64,000 nucleotides of DNA from Myxococcales bacterium (GTDB lineage: Bacteria; Myxococcota_A; Polyangia; Nannocystales; Nannocystaceae): positions 1 to 64,000 of the forward strand of contig JACKDW010000001.1 in NCBI GenBank assembly GCA_020633295.1, in the 5' to 3' direction. Position 1 is the stretch's first letter, and the number at the start of each line of letters is the position of its first letter. The notes under the pieces were generated by a model. The model searched no databases and had not been told where the DNA came from. It was given only the letters and a program-made list of their open reading frames with translations. Of the stretch, positions 44,852 through 53,132 are shown piece by piece. The translations under genes and the position numbers were made by a program.

Positions 44852-46485
44852 AACGGTATGTTGCCATGTTTCTTGCGCGGGTTCTCGCGCCGTTTGTTCT
44901 TCAGCAGCTCGAAGCTGCGTACGACGTGAATTCGCGTCTCCTCGGGGCGAATCACCTGGTCGATGAAGCCGAGCTCGGCGGCCTTGTAGGGGTTCGCGAA
45001 CAGGTCGCGGTAGTCCTCGACCAGCTCGGCGCGCTTCTGCGCCGGCTCGTCGGCCGTTGCGAGCTCGCGGCGGTAGATGATGTTCACCGCGCCGTCGGCG
45101 CCCATGACCGCGATCTCGCCGGTCGGGTACGCGAGGTTGATGTCGGCCCGGATGTGCTTGCTCGCCATGACGTCGTAGGCGCCGCCGTAGGCCTTGCGGG
45201 TCACCAGCGTCACGAGCGGGACGGTCGCCTCGGTGAACGCGTACAGCAGCTTGGCGCCGTGCCGGATGATGCCGCCGAACTCCTGGTCGGTCCCCGGCAG
45301 GAACCCGGGCACGTCGACCAGCGTCAGGATCGGGATGTTGAACGCGTCGCAGGTCCGCACGAAGCGCGCGGCCTTCACCGAGGCGTTGATGTCGAGGCAG
45401 CCGGCGAGCACGAGCGGCTGGTTGGCGACCACGCCGACAGGCGAGCCGTCGACGTGCAGGAAACCCACCACCATGTTCTTCGCGAAGTGCTCGTGGACCT
45501 CGAGGAAGCGGCTGTCGTCGGCGATCGCCGTGATGATCTGGCGGATGTCGTAGGGCCTCGTGGAGTCCGTGGGCACCAGGTCCTTCAGTCCCGGGCACAG
45601 GCGATCGGGCGCGTCGGACGTCGGGCGCTTGGGCGGGTCCTCCATGTTGTTGCCCGGGAAGTAGCCCAGCAGCTCCCGGGTCATGGCCATGGCCGCGGCC
45701 TCGGAGGGGCACGCGAACTGGGCGACGCCGCTCTTCTCGTTGTGCGTCCGCGCCCCGCCCAGCTCCTCCTTGGTGACCTCCTCGTGGGTCACGGCTCGGA
45801 TCACGTCGGGCCCCGTGATGAACATGTACGAGCTCTCCTCGACCATCAGCACCATGTCGGTGAGCGCCGGTGAGTACACCGCCCCGCCCGCGCACGGCCC
45901 GAGGATCAACGAGATCTGCGGCACGACGCCCGAGGCCAGCACGTTGCGCTTGAAGATCTCGGCGTAGCCCGCGAGGCTGGCGACGCCCTCCTGGATGCGC
46001 GCGCCGCCGCTGTCGTTGAGCCCGATCACCGGCGCGCCGGTCGTCATCGCCAGGTCCATGACCTTGCAGATCTTCATCGCGTGGGCCCAGCCGAGGCTCC
46101 CGCCCCAGACCGCCGGCTGCTGGGCGAACACGAACACCTTGCGGCCGTCGATCGTCCCGTAGCCGGTCACGACGCCGTCGCCGTAGACCTTCTTGTCCTG
46201 CATGCCGAAGTCCTGGCACTGCTGGGTGACGTATCGATCGAGCTCGACGAACGACCCGTCGTCCAGCAGCGAGTCGATCCGCTGGCGCGCCGTCTGCCGA
46301 CCGCGCTCGGCGAGCTTCTCGTCGGCCGCCGCCGCGCGGGCCTCGACGCGCGCCGCCGCCTTCGCCCCGCCCCGCGCGTCCGTGGGGCCACCATACCGTT
46401 CGGACAGATGCTCGCGGAGCTCGAGCGCCGCCCGAGGGTTGCGAGACGAACGATCACCGGATCGATCAGCGTTTTCGTCGGCCAT
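44848..46485 (-). CDS. acyl-CoA carboxylase, carboxyltransferase (beta) subunit
   Basis: About 545 residues. This is the biotin-dependent carboxyltransferase of a propionyl/acetyl-CoA carboxylase, which moves CO2 from carboxybiotin to the acyl-CoA. Marks are RQRIDSLLDDGSFVELD at the N-terminus, FAQQPAVWGGSLGWAHAMKI, the oxyanion regions GLNDSGGARIQEG and LGPCAGGAVYSPALTD, and in the C-terminal half DVPGFLPGTDQE and the motif RKAYGGAYDVM. No biotin carboxylase or carrier gene is adjacent. I prefer ATG 46485 (MADENADRSG) to the ATG nine codons upstream (46512). PccB-like is likeliest by sequence; acyl chain preference cannot be told. Confidence 0.95.
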   Translation of the reverse strand: MADENADRSGDRSSRNPRAALELREHLSERYGGPTDARGGAKAAARVEARAAAADEKLAERGRQTARQRIDSLLDDGSFVELDRYVTQQCQDFGMQDKKVYGDGVVTGYGTIDGRKVFVFAQQPAVWGGSLGWAHAMKICKVMDLAMTTGAPVIGLNDSGGARIQEGVASLAGYAEIFKRNVLASGVVPQISLILGPCAGGAVYSPALTDMVLMVEESSYMFITGPDVIRAVTHEEVTKEELGGARTHNEKSGVAQFACPSEAAAMAMTRELLGYFPGNNMEDPPKRPTSDAPDRLCPGLKDLVPTDSTRPYDIRQIITAIADDSRFLEVHEHFAKNMVVGFLHVDGSPVGVVANQPLVLAGCLDINASVKAARFVRTCDAFNIPILTLVDVPGFLPGTDQEFGGIIRHGAKLLYAFTEATVPLVTLVTRKAYGGAYDVMASKHIRADINLAYPTGEIAVMGADGAVNIIYRRELATADEPAQKRAELVEDYRDLFANPYKAAELGFIDQVIRPEETRIHVVRSFELLKNKRRENPRKKHGNIPL

Positions 46486-46637
46486 GCTGCGGGGGAATGT
46501 AGCAGCCTCCAAGCCCGCAGAGACGCGCTTTGGACGGTTATCCCGGTCCGCCTGGCCGGCGCACAGGCGGCGCCGAGGACGACCGCGTCTCGCTCGCGCC
46601 TCGCCGCCTTGTGGCCTCTATGGTCCCCAGACCGCGC

Positions 46638-47270
46638 TCACAGCTGGCCCTTCGTGGAAGGGACCGCGCCCGCCATCGCGGGATCGTGCGCGCAGGCCAT
46701 GCGCAAGGACCGCGCGACGCCCTTGAAGGCCGCCTCGACGACGTGGTGCGCGTTACCCCCCGCGCGGAGATGAAGATGGAGGTTCATGCGCGCCTGGACC
46801 ACGAGCGCCTGGAAGAACTCGAGCACGAGATCGCAGTCGAAGCGACCCACGCGACGGCCCGCGATCACCGGCAGATCGAACACGAGGTACGGTCGCCCGC
46901 CCAGGTCCAACGCGCAGTCGACCAGGGTTTCGTCCATCGCCAGCGAGAAGTGCCCGAACCGGTGAATCCCGCGTCGGTCACCCAGCGCCTTGTCGAGCGC
47001 CGCGCCCAGCACGAGCCCCGTGTCCTCGACCGTGTGATGATCGTCGATCTCGACGTCGCCGGTCGCGGTGAGCTCGAGCCCCATCGCGCCGTGGCGGGCG
47101 AAGGCCTCGAGCATGTGCGAGAGGAACGGGACCGGGGTCGAGATCTGGTGCTGCGGCGGGGCGTCGTCCGGGAGCGTCAGCGCCGCGCGGATGCTCGTCT
47201 CCTTGGTCACGCGCTCGACCTGCGCGCGCCTCGGTCCTGTGGGCCACGGGGAGTAGACCATCGTCGGCAC
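46638..47270 (-). CDS. hisB: imidazoleglycerol-phosphate dehydratase
   Basis: 210 residues, the monofunctional form. It removes water from imidazole glycerol phosphate in histidine synthesis using two Mn ions. The metal-binding repeats are seen: ISTPVPFLSHMLEAFARHG, DDHHTVEDTGL, MDETLVDCALDLGGRPYLVF, VLEFFQALVVQARMNLHL and GGNAHHVVEAAFKGVARSL. No other his gene is in the window. It starts only 15 bases after the OPX gene's stop, so it seems to share a transcript with the polysaccharide-export pair, an unusual setting. The start may be the fourth codon (MVYSPWP). Confidence 0.96.
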   Translation of the reverse strand: MPTMVYSPWPTGPRRAQVERVTKETSIRAALTLPDDAPPQHQISTPVPFLSHMLEAFARHGAMGLELTATGDVEIDDHHTVEDTGLVLGAALDKALGDRRGIHRFGHFSLAMDETLVDCALDLGGRPYLVFDLPVIAGRRVGRFDCDLVLEFFQALVVQARMNLHLHLRAGGNAHHVVEAAFKGVARSLRMACAHDPAMAGAVPSTKGQL

Positions 47271-47285
47271 TATACCCGGAGCGCG

Positions 47286-47900
47286 CTAGATCGCCGACTC
47301 GGGCACGTACACGATGTCGCCCGGCTGCAGCGTGATGTCCTCGGCGTCGCCGTCGAGCACCTCGGACAGCGAGAACTCGATGGTCGTCGTCTCGTCGCCG
47401 CGCCCGGTCCGGCGCGTGATCTTGACGCGTCGAGTCGCGGCGAAGGGCGTCAGCCCGCCGGCCAGCGAGATCGCCTGCACCAGCGTCAAGCGCTCCTGCC
47501 AGTCGAACGAGCCGGGCGCGTTGACCTGCCCGAGCACGCTCACCTCGCGATTGCTGCGCGCCTTGATCACGACCGTCACGTTCGGATCGATGAGATAGCC
47601 GTCGGCCAGCGCTTTCTCGATCTCCGCCGCCGCCTCGCTCGGGGTCATGCCTCCGACCTTGATCGCGCCGACGAAGGGCACGTCGATCGAGCCGTCCTCC
47701 TCGACCTCCAGCTCGCGATCGAAGCGCTCCTCGTCGAACACCTTGATCGCCACCTGGTCCCCCGGACCGAGGGCCGTCCGCGTCGTGTCCGTCGGCGCCT
47801 CCGGCAGCACGATCGGCGTCGTCGCGCGACACGCCGTCAGCGGCGCCGCCGCGATCCCCAACGCGACCAGCGCGTGGACCAAGTCACCACGACCGAGCAC
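47286..47900 (-). CDS. short polysaccharide-export (OPX/Wza-like) lipoprotein
   Basis: 204 residues. Lipobox PLTAC, then a polysaccharide-export domain (LGPGDQVAIKVFDEERFDRE, GSIDVPFVGAIKVGGMTPSE, LIDPNVTVVIK) and one SLBB-type domain (VSVLGQVNAPGSFDWQERLT, LVQAISLAGGLTPFAATRRV, PGDIVYVPES). It is far shorter than E. coli Wza and lacks the C-terminal helix that forms Wza's outer-membrane pore. OPX proteins of this short class need a separate beta-barrel porin, and one is encoded immediately upstream. The GTG start (47900) directly follows the barrel gene's stop codon. Confidence 0.93.
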   Translation of the reverse strand: MLGRGDLVHALVALGIAAAPLTACRATTPIVLPEAPTDTTRTALGPGDQVAIKVFDEERFDRELEVEEDGSIDVPFVGAIKVGGMTPSEAAAEIEKALADGYLIDPNVTVVIKARSNREVSVLGQVNAPGSFDWQERLTLVQAISLAGGLTPFAATRRVKITRRTGRGDETTTIEFSLSEVLDGDAEDITLQPGDIVYVPESAI

Positions 47901-49415
47901 CTAGAACCTCACCGCGTTGACGAGCATGACGACGTGCTTGGTGTACGCGCCGAAGTCAGGCGGCGGCGTTCGATCCGGCGGGACGGTCACGTAGTTGATG
48001 GCGAAGCCGGTCGCGTCGCCGAGCAAGTTGTAGCGCAGCGCGAGCACGTAGTAGCGACCAAACGGCTGCTCTAAGCGGAAGCGAACCCCGTACAGGATGT
48101 CCTCGCGGACGAAGCCCGCGGCGTCGCGGTAGCTCCCGATCGCCGCCTGCCCCGGCGCCGGCCCGCTGAGATCCTGGAACGGGATCGGGATCCCCGCGTA
48201 GCGCCGCTGAATGACGCCCGCGCTCAGGTCCATGAACATCCGCCAGCGGAAGGTGTGCACCGCCCCGAGCCAGCCGCCGAGATCCTTGAAGTAGTTGCCG
48301 AACAGCGAGTCCTGGAAGCTGCGCCCGCCCTCTACGTACACCTCGGTCCGCGGCGTCGGGTAGAAGCCGAGGTTCAGGTCCAGCAGGAACACCGACGGCT
48401 CGGGCCCGTTGTTGTCGAGGAAGTAGATGCCCTTGCCGTAGCCGGCCATCACCTGGAGCACCCAGCGCTGGCCCAGGACCCCGCGGTACCCAAACTTCGC
48501 GCGGTGGGCGTAGTTGTCCTCGTTGCGACCCGACCCGGGGTCGGAGCAGCAGGCGGTGTAATACGTGTAGTGGAACGTGTAATTCGCGACCAGCGCCGAC
48601 TTCGGCGCGATCCTCCACTTGAGCTCCGTGGCGGCGCCGTTGACGATGCGATCGAAGGTGATCAGATCGAAGCTCGTGTAGCGCAGCGCCTCCAGCAAGT
48701 ACGACGCCGACAGGCTCAAGCGCCCGCCGCCCGGGCGGATGATGAACGAGAGCGCGAGGTAGTCCTCGAGTCGGTTGTAGTTGAACTCGGGGTTCGCCTC
48801 GTAGTTCCGCGGCTCCGACAGGTACAGGAAGGTGTTGTCGAGCGCGACGCTGAAGCGCCGCCCGGGCAGCGCCTCGACGTGGGCGTCGACCACCGTCTGA
48901 GGCCGACTCTGGCCGCGAACGTTGTCGTTGCCCGAGAGGAACTGACGGAAGCCGAACGCCGCGCGCAGGTTGTAGTCGAACTTGCTCGGGTCCTTGCTCG
49001 CTGACGTCTGCAGCACGCCGTCGCGAACCTCGCGGTTGCCGAGCCCGAGCCAGGCCGTCGGCAGCAGCACGCCCGCGCGCTGGATCCCGCCGCCGTCGTT
49101 CGGGTTCGCGAAGAACACGTTGCTGTCAAAACCCAGCGCGAGCGCGGCCCCCGGGTGAAAGGTGCTGCGGCGCCCGACCGTGATGCCCTCGCCGTCCTCC
49201 ACGCGCGGGATGTCACCGCGCTCGCGGACCGCCTTGCGACCGACCTTGACCCCGGGGCGATCCTCGAGGCTCGGCGCTTCAGCCGAAGCCGGCGTCGCGA
49301 CGCTGAAGACCGCCGCCAACACCGAGGACACGATCAGCCAGCCCGCGGGCCGGTGGCCGGAGGTCCTTAATGCCCGCACGTGACGCGCGCGGGTGGTCTT
49401 CGTCGGCAAGCGCAA
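47901..49415 (-). CDS. outer-membrane beta-barrel protein, probable Wzp-type polysaccharide porin
   Basis: 504 residues. Signal peptide (~1-46, ending PASAEA), a short periplasmic part (KVGRKAVRERGDIPRVEDGE), then alternating hydrophobic/aromatic strands to a C-terminal Phe (ending VMLVNAVRF), as expected for a barrel of about 18 strands (FHPGAALALGFDSNVFF, VEALPGRRFSVALDNTFLYL, HRAKFGYRGVLGQRWVLQVM, RTEVYVEGGRSF). Being joined without gap to a short OPX gene, it fits the Wzp porins that pair with pore-less OPX proteins in Myxococcus. The secreted polymer is unknown; no glycosyltransferase, Wzx or Wzy gene is in the window. Confidence 0.86.
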   Translation of the reverse strand: MRLPTKTTRARHVRALRTSGHRPAGWLIVSSVLAAVFSVATPASAEAPSLEDRPGVKVGRKAVRERGDIPRVEDGEGITVGRRSTFHPGAALALGFDSNVFFANPNDGGGIQRAGVLLPTAWLGLGNREVRDGVLQTSASKDPSKFDYNLRAAFGFRQFLSGNDNVRGQSRPQTVVDAHVEALPGRRFSVALDNTFLYLSEPRNYEANPEFNYNRLEDYLALSFIIRPGGGRLSLSASYLLEALRYTSFDLITFDRIVNGAATELKWRIAPKSALVANYTFHYTYYTACCSDPGSGRNEDNYAHRAKFGYRGVLGQRWVLQVMAGYGKGIYFLDNNGPEPSVFLLDLNLGFYPTPRTEVYVEGGRSFQDSLFGNYFKDLGGWLGAVHTFRWRMFMDLSAGVIQRRYAGIPIPFQDLSGPAPGQAAIGSYRDAAGFVREDILYGVRFRLEQPFGRYYVLALRYNLLGDATGFAINYVTVPPDRTPPPDFGAYTKHVVMLVNAVRF

Positions 49416-49502
49416 AACAGCACGCGCTATCGTCAGTCGCCGCAGCCTATCAACCCGCGGCGGTCTGACGGTAAAAGTGAACAGATCGAAGGAGTGACTG
49501 CG

Positions 49503-50174
49503 CTAACGTACAGCGCTGGACACAGGGCCACGACCAGGATCCTGGGGCAACGGGAACGGGCCGTTCCCGGGCGTATCCTTCGTCGGGTCGTTGTGCGGGA
49601 CCTTGCTGGGATCGGAGTAGGTGTTGGCCGTCTCGGACTCGGGGCGGCCCCCATCCTCGACCCCCTGACAGCGGCGGGCGAGCTCCACGAGCTTATCCAT
49701 CCGCTCCGCCGAGGCCGCGAGCTTCTCACGCGCAAAGCTGCGCGCCTGGGCGTCGCCGCCCTCGATCGCGAGGATGTCGGTCGTCGCGCGCTCCATGACG
49801 ATCTGCGCGCGCTCCTGCTTGTCGACGACGCAGGCGAGCTTGCGCGGATCATCCTCCTCGCGCACCTCAGCGGCGATCTGACCGATCTCCGAGATCCCCT
49901 GCTCGAGCTTCACGCGCAGCTCGTCGGCGGACCCTGAGGCCTCGTCGACGCCGCCTGGCGACTTCGCTTCGACGGACTTCTCAGCCGTCTTCTCAGCCGT
50001 CTTCTCAGCCGTCTTCTCAGCCGTCTTCTCAGCCGACGTGGGCTCGTCGGACGTCTTCTCCGCGGCCTCACCCTCGCGCGCGTCCTGCTTGGGCGCCGCT
50101 TCCTCTGCGTTCGCGCCCGGGGCGATCAAGAGCCCCAGCGTGAGCGCGAGCGCGAGCGTTGTTCGAGTCCGCAT
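49503..50174 (-). CDS. periplasmic coiled-coil protein with EKTA repeats, in the Glt-like locus
   Basis: 223 residues. Signal peptide (MRTRTTLALALTLGLLIAPG, cut near ANAEE), then a Glu/Lys/Thr/Ala low-complexity part with five TAEK units (~45-70), then a helical domain (~80-165, LRVKLEQGISEIGQIAAEVR, ACVVDKQERAQIVMERATTD) with conserved-looking Cys residues, and a Pro-rich end. It lies ten bases after the PglI/GltG-like gene, so it should be its operon partner. Its place beside the GltG homologue suggests a GltF-like role, but I cannot show homology. An imperfect hairpin lies past its stop codon (49433-49468). Confidence 0.75.
   Translation of the reverse strand: MRTRTTLALALTLGLLIAPGANAEEAAPKQDAREGEAAEKTSDEPTSAEKTAEKTAEKTAEKTAEKSVEAKSPGGVDEASGSADELRVKLEQGISEIGQIAAEVREEDDPRKLACVVDKQERAQIVMERATTDILAIEGGDAQARSFAREKLAASAERMDKLVELARRCQGVEDGGRPESETANTYSDPSKVPHNDPTKDTPGNGPFPLPQDPGRGPVSSAVR
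49977..50036. repeat. 12-base tandem repeat encoding TAEK units
   Basis: Five nearly perfect copies of GTCTTCTCAGCC lie inside the coding sequence. Copy-number changes stay in frame and alter only the length of a charged periplasmic linker. Confidence 0.9.
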
Positions 50175-50184
50175 GATCGGTCCG

Positions 50185-51525
50185 TTAGAATTGTGGTGAA
50201 TATACCACGCTGAAGCTCAAGTCCGAGGGCTCCTCGGCGCCCTCGCTCGGGAACCGCCAGCCGCGGATGCGCATTTTTGTGCACTCCGCCACCCCTGGAT
50301 CGCCGAGGGTGTCGTCCTCGATGTCGACCCGCGTCACCGTCCCCATCACGCTGATCGTGATGGAGTACGCGATGCGCCCGCTGATCCCTGGACGCGTCCG
50401 CAGCGCCTTGTTGTAGCAATTGTTCAGCGCGCTCATCTTCCGTCGGATCACCGCCTTCACGACCTTCTTGTCGACGTCGCCGTCGATCTGCGTGTCCTTG
50501 GCCTTGACCTTGATCACGCGCTCGCGCTTCTTCAGCTCCTCGAGCTCAGGCCCGTCGCTCGAGACGTCGAAGCCCTTGGTGTCGAGGATCTCGCCCGAGC
50601 GACCCATGCCCTCGGCGCCGGGCATCAGCGTGCCGAAGTCCCCGCCGTCGGCGTCGCCGATCCCCATCCCCTCGGCGAACACGTCGTCCAGGCGGTTCTC
50701 GGTCGACTGGATGATGTCGAACACCGTGCCCTCGCCGTCGCCGCCGTAGGTCCCGAGCGCGCGCGCGAGCGCGACGCCGCGAGCCTCAGCGCGCGCCTTA
50801 TCGGAGATCTGCTCGGGCTTCTTGTCGAGCTTCTTGGTGTCCGGCTTGTCCTGCTCCTCCTCTTTCTCCTTCTCTTTCTCCTCGTCCTCCTGGGCGAGCG
50901 TCTCCTCCTCGGCTTCCTCCTCGGGCTTCTCCTCTTTCTCCTCGATGACGCCCATCACGATCTTGAAGCGATCGTCGACCTCAGGTTCGAACTCGGGGTC
51001 GATCGGCTGGATCGCCGACCAGACGAAATATGGCCCCAAGAGCAGGAACGCCAACACGAGCGTCGACAGGTCGAGGCCCGTGTACATCGTGAAGACGCCC
51101 GGCTTGAGGTCGTCCGGGAACGGCAGGACCGGCGGCTTCGGGGCGGGGCGCGCGAACCGGAAGTAGACCGTCGTCTCGCCGAAGCGCAGCTTGCCCTTCG
51201 CGCTCGCGTCGAGCCGGACGCGTACCGTCCCGCCCTGCTGCCCGAAGCGTCGGCGCAGCTCGGGCACCGTCGCGACCCGACCGCGCATCGAGATCCGGCC
51301 GCGCGCCGAGGGCGGGAGGTCGATGAAGTACTGCCCGCCCTTGTAGTCGAACAACGTATGCCGACGCGGGAGGCCGCGACCGAACAGCAGGATGTCGCTG
51401 TTGAGCGCGGACCCGGCGGTGACCGAACCCGGCTCCTGCTGATGGACCTCGTCCCAGCGGACCTCGTCGACGACGACGGCGGCGCGGAGTACCTTCGAGC
51501 GGCGGGCTGAGGGCGAAGCGGACAT
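50185..51525 (-). CDS. PglI/GltG-like gliding-machinery protein (AgmX/PglI C-terminal domain)
   Basis: 446 residues spanning the inner membrane. The cytoplasmic N-terminal domain (~15-125) is beta-rich and forkhead-associated-like (DILLFGRGLPRRHTLFDYKG, RRFGQQGGTVRVRLDASAKG). A single membrane helix follows (~151-170, LDLSTLVLAFLLLGPYFVW). The periplasmic part starts with an acidic Glu/Lys tract (~192-235) and ends in a TonB-like domain (~355-446: AVIRRKMSALNNCYNKALRT, GRIAYSITISVMGTVTRVDI), the signature shared by AgmX (GltJ) and PglI (GltG). In Myxococcus such proteins link the cytoplasmic gliding complex and its proton motor to the outer membrane. The motor genes are directly upstream, separated by a hairpin and a 395-base gap. 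Confidence 0.88.
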   Translation of the reverse strand: MSASPSARRSKVLRAAVVVDEVRWDEVHQQEPGSVTAGSALNSDILLFGRGLPRRHTLFDYKGGQYFIDLPPSARGRISMRGRVATVPELRRRFGQQGGTVRVRLDASAKGKLRFGETTVYFRFARPAPKPPVLPFPDDLKPGVFTMYTGLDLSTLVLAFLLLGPYFVWSAIQPIDPEFEPEVDDRFKIVMGVIEEKEEKPEEEAEEETLAQEDEEKEKEKEEEQDKPDTKKLDKKPEQISDKARAEARGVALARALGTYGGDGEGTVFDIIQSTENRLDDVFAEGMGIGDADGGDFGTLMPGAEGMGRSGEILDTKGFDVSSDGPELEELKKRERVIKVKAKDTQIDGDVDKKVVKAVIRRKMSALNNCYNKALRTRPGISGRIAYSITISVMGTVTRVDIEDDTLGDPGVAECTKMRIRGWRFPSEGAEEPSDLSFSVVYSPQF

Positions 51526-51866
51526 TAGTTTTGGGATCTGTCCCCCGGATCTTTTGCCGTTTGTAGTGGAATTATTACATTCTCGCTAGCAACAAGTTTT
51601 TCAAACGAAGACTACGCGGCTTCGGTCTACAAGGCCATTTACGGCCGAATTCAGCGACCGGCCGCGCGACCGCGAGCCGACCCCGCGACCGTCGCCATCA
51701 GCGCGCCGCGCGAGCACGGTGATCTGCCCCCGCCGTGACCTCGGCGACCGGTGTATCAGCATGTGTACCGGTACATGTCCCGGAGGGCCGGGCGGAACAG
51801 ACCGCTCGCGCGAAGGCGATCGGGCGCGGTGTGGTGTCGAGGAGCTGAGGTGATGAACCAATGAGA
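51526..51866 (-). promoter_or_regulatory. probable promoter region of the gltG-like gene
   Basis: Together with the hairpin at 51867-51893 this is a 395-base gap inside an otherwise tight cluster, and it has no gene I can support. The 70 bases next to the start codon are strikingly AT-rich on the minus strand (TTGAAAAACTTGTTG, then GTAATAATTCC), a plausible promoter whose exact boxes I cannot fix. A 12-base palindrome TGTACCGGTACA (51764-51775) lies about 240 bases upstream of the start. Confidence 0.35.
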
Positions 51867-51893
51867 AGCGCCGAGGAGCGTGGCTCCTCGGCG
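51867..51893 (-). terminator. stem-loop after the motor genes
   Basis: A perfect 11-base stem (GCGCCGAGGAG / CTCCTCGGCGC) with a five-base loop lies 28 bases past the stop of the second ExbD-like gene. On the minus strand it is followed by TTCTCATT. It probably ends or attenuates the upstream transcript, giving the gltG-like gene its own control. Confidence 0.65.
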
Positions 51894-51920
51894 CCCGGTG
51901 TGTCCGCGAGGACCTCTCGC

Positions 51921-52475
51921 TCAGCCGTTGCGACGGATGACGCAGAACGCGTACTGGGTGAACTCCGCGCGACCCGCCGTGTACATGATGTCGACGAGGG
52001 CGCTGAACTTCAGACGCTGATCACCCACGAGGATGAGGCGACCTTCCCACTCACGGTTCTGGTTCTCGGCCATCTGCTTGGCCTTGTCGACCTCCTCGGC
52101 CATCGCGTCGTAGAGCGGGCCGATGAGGTGGTTCTCGACCATCGCGGGGTCGATGTCGCCGTCAGGCGTGAGCGTGACGAGCTTCTTGTCGTTGAACGTG
52201 ATGCCGCTCGGCGCCACGAACAGCGGCATACCCTCGGTGAGCGAGGCGTCCGCGGCCGACATCGGGATCTTCTGTCCCGCGGTCGGGTTGATGACGACTG
52301 GATCCGACGCGTAGCTCTTGAGGAGGTAGACCACGATGATGGACACGATGTCCATCAGGGAGGTCATCCCGAGCTTCGCCTCTTCCTCAGGCTTGCCTCG
52401 TCGCGCAGCAGCTTTCGCCTTCTTCTTCTTCAGGAACGCGATCTGCTCTGGCGTCAGATTTTCTGATCCTGCCAT
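51921..52475 (-). CDS. ExbD/TolR-like motor protein (with channel Asp), AglQ/AglS type
   Basis: 184 residues. A Lys-rich cytoplasmic N-terminus (FLKKKKAKAAARRGKPEEEA) is followed by one membrane helix (~36-55, LGMTSLMDIVSIIVVYLLKS) carrying Asp42, the residue that transfers protons in TolR/ExbD/MotB-type channels. The periplasmic part (~56-184) includes GQKIPMSAADASLTEG and RLILVGDQRLKFSALVDIM, the second resembling the TolR-type terminal domain. It should form the stator with the ExbB-like protein and the other ExbD-like protein. The start overlaps the preceding stop by one base (TAATG). Confidence 0.92.
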   Translation of the reverse strand: MAGSENLTPEQIAFLKKKKAKAAARRGKPEEEAKLGMTSLMDIVSIIVVYLLKSYASDPVVINPTAGQKIPMSAADASLTEGMPLFVAPSGITFNDKKLVTLTPDGDIDPAMVENHLIGPLYDAMAEEVDKAKQMAENQNREWEGRLILVGDQRLKFSALVDIMYTAGRAEFTQYAFCVIRRNG

Positions 52476-53053
52476 TAGCCTGCTCCTGCTTCGACGATGG
52501 GTTGCCAGAAGTAGCAGTCGTCGGGCGGCTGCTCACCACTCTTGATGGTCTTCCCGATCTTGCACGTGGTGCCAGCGAGCGCGTCCATGCTGCTGACGAC
52601 GACCTGCATCGGGATGTTCGCCTCGGCCGAGATCTTGACCGTGACGTCGTTGGGGAAGAGCGACTTGTACTCCTTCGCCTTGGCCTCAAGCGCGGCGTAG
52701 TCGTACCGCGTGTAGTCCTCGAGATCGGCGCTGGAGTTCGCCAGCGGGATCGTCGGGCGATTGGAGTCCGCCGACTTCCCGGCGTCTGCTCCTTCCTGCT
52801 GTCCTGAGGCGCTGACGCGGTATCCGTCCTCCATGATGAAGACCTTGAGGTCGAGAGGCTTCTCTTCCTTCTTGTCGGTCTTCTTCTGGTTCGCCGAGGC
52901 GGCGAACTTCGGAGGGGATACGTTGATCGACGCCATTGCGGCGATCTCCATCGCCAACAGGAGCGCAGGGATGAGCAGGAACATGATGTTCATGACCGGC
53001 AAGAGGTTGGCTTCAACCTCAGCCTCTTCTTCTTTTTTCTTTTTTCGGGCCAC
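52475..53053 (-). CDS. ExbD/TolR-like motor protein with Asn in place of channel Asp
   Basis: 192 residues. A very basic/acidic cytoplasmic start (ARKKKKEEEAEVEA) and one membrane helix (~17-38, LLPVMNIMFLLIPALLLAME), then a periplasmic domain (KPLDLKVFIMEDGYRVSASG, ISAEANIPMQVVVSSMDALA). In ExbD/TolR the motif is 'x-P-x-x-D', whose Asp carries protons; here Asn22 stands at that place (PVMN). If read correctly, this subunit cannot carry protons itself and the channel would depend on Asp42 of the partner. It lies between the ExbB-like gene (79 bases away) and the Asp-bearing ExbD gene (one-base overlap). The DNA is less GC-rich here, as in the other motor genes. Confidence 0.92.
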   Translation of the reverse strand: MARKKKKEEEAEVEANLLPVMNIMFLLIPALLLAMEIAAMASINVSPPKFAASANQKKTDKKEEKPLDLKVFIMEDGYRVSASGQQEGADAGKSADSNRPTIPLANSSADLEDYTRYDYAALEAKAKEYKSLFPNDVTVKISAEANIPMQVVVSSMDALAGTTCKIGKTIKSGEQPPDDCYFWQPIVEAGAG

Positions 53054-53132
53054 CTGCTCACCTCCTTCCTTCGGTATGAGTTCTTTGGTTCAGGTCTGAG
53101 TGGTTCGTACGGACACGAGGGTCCGCGGCGAA

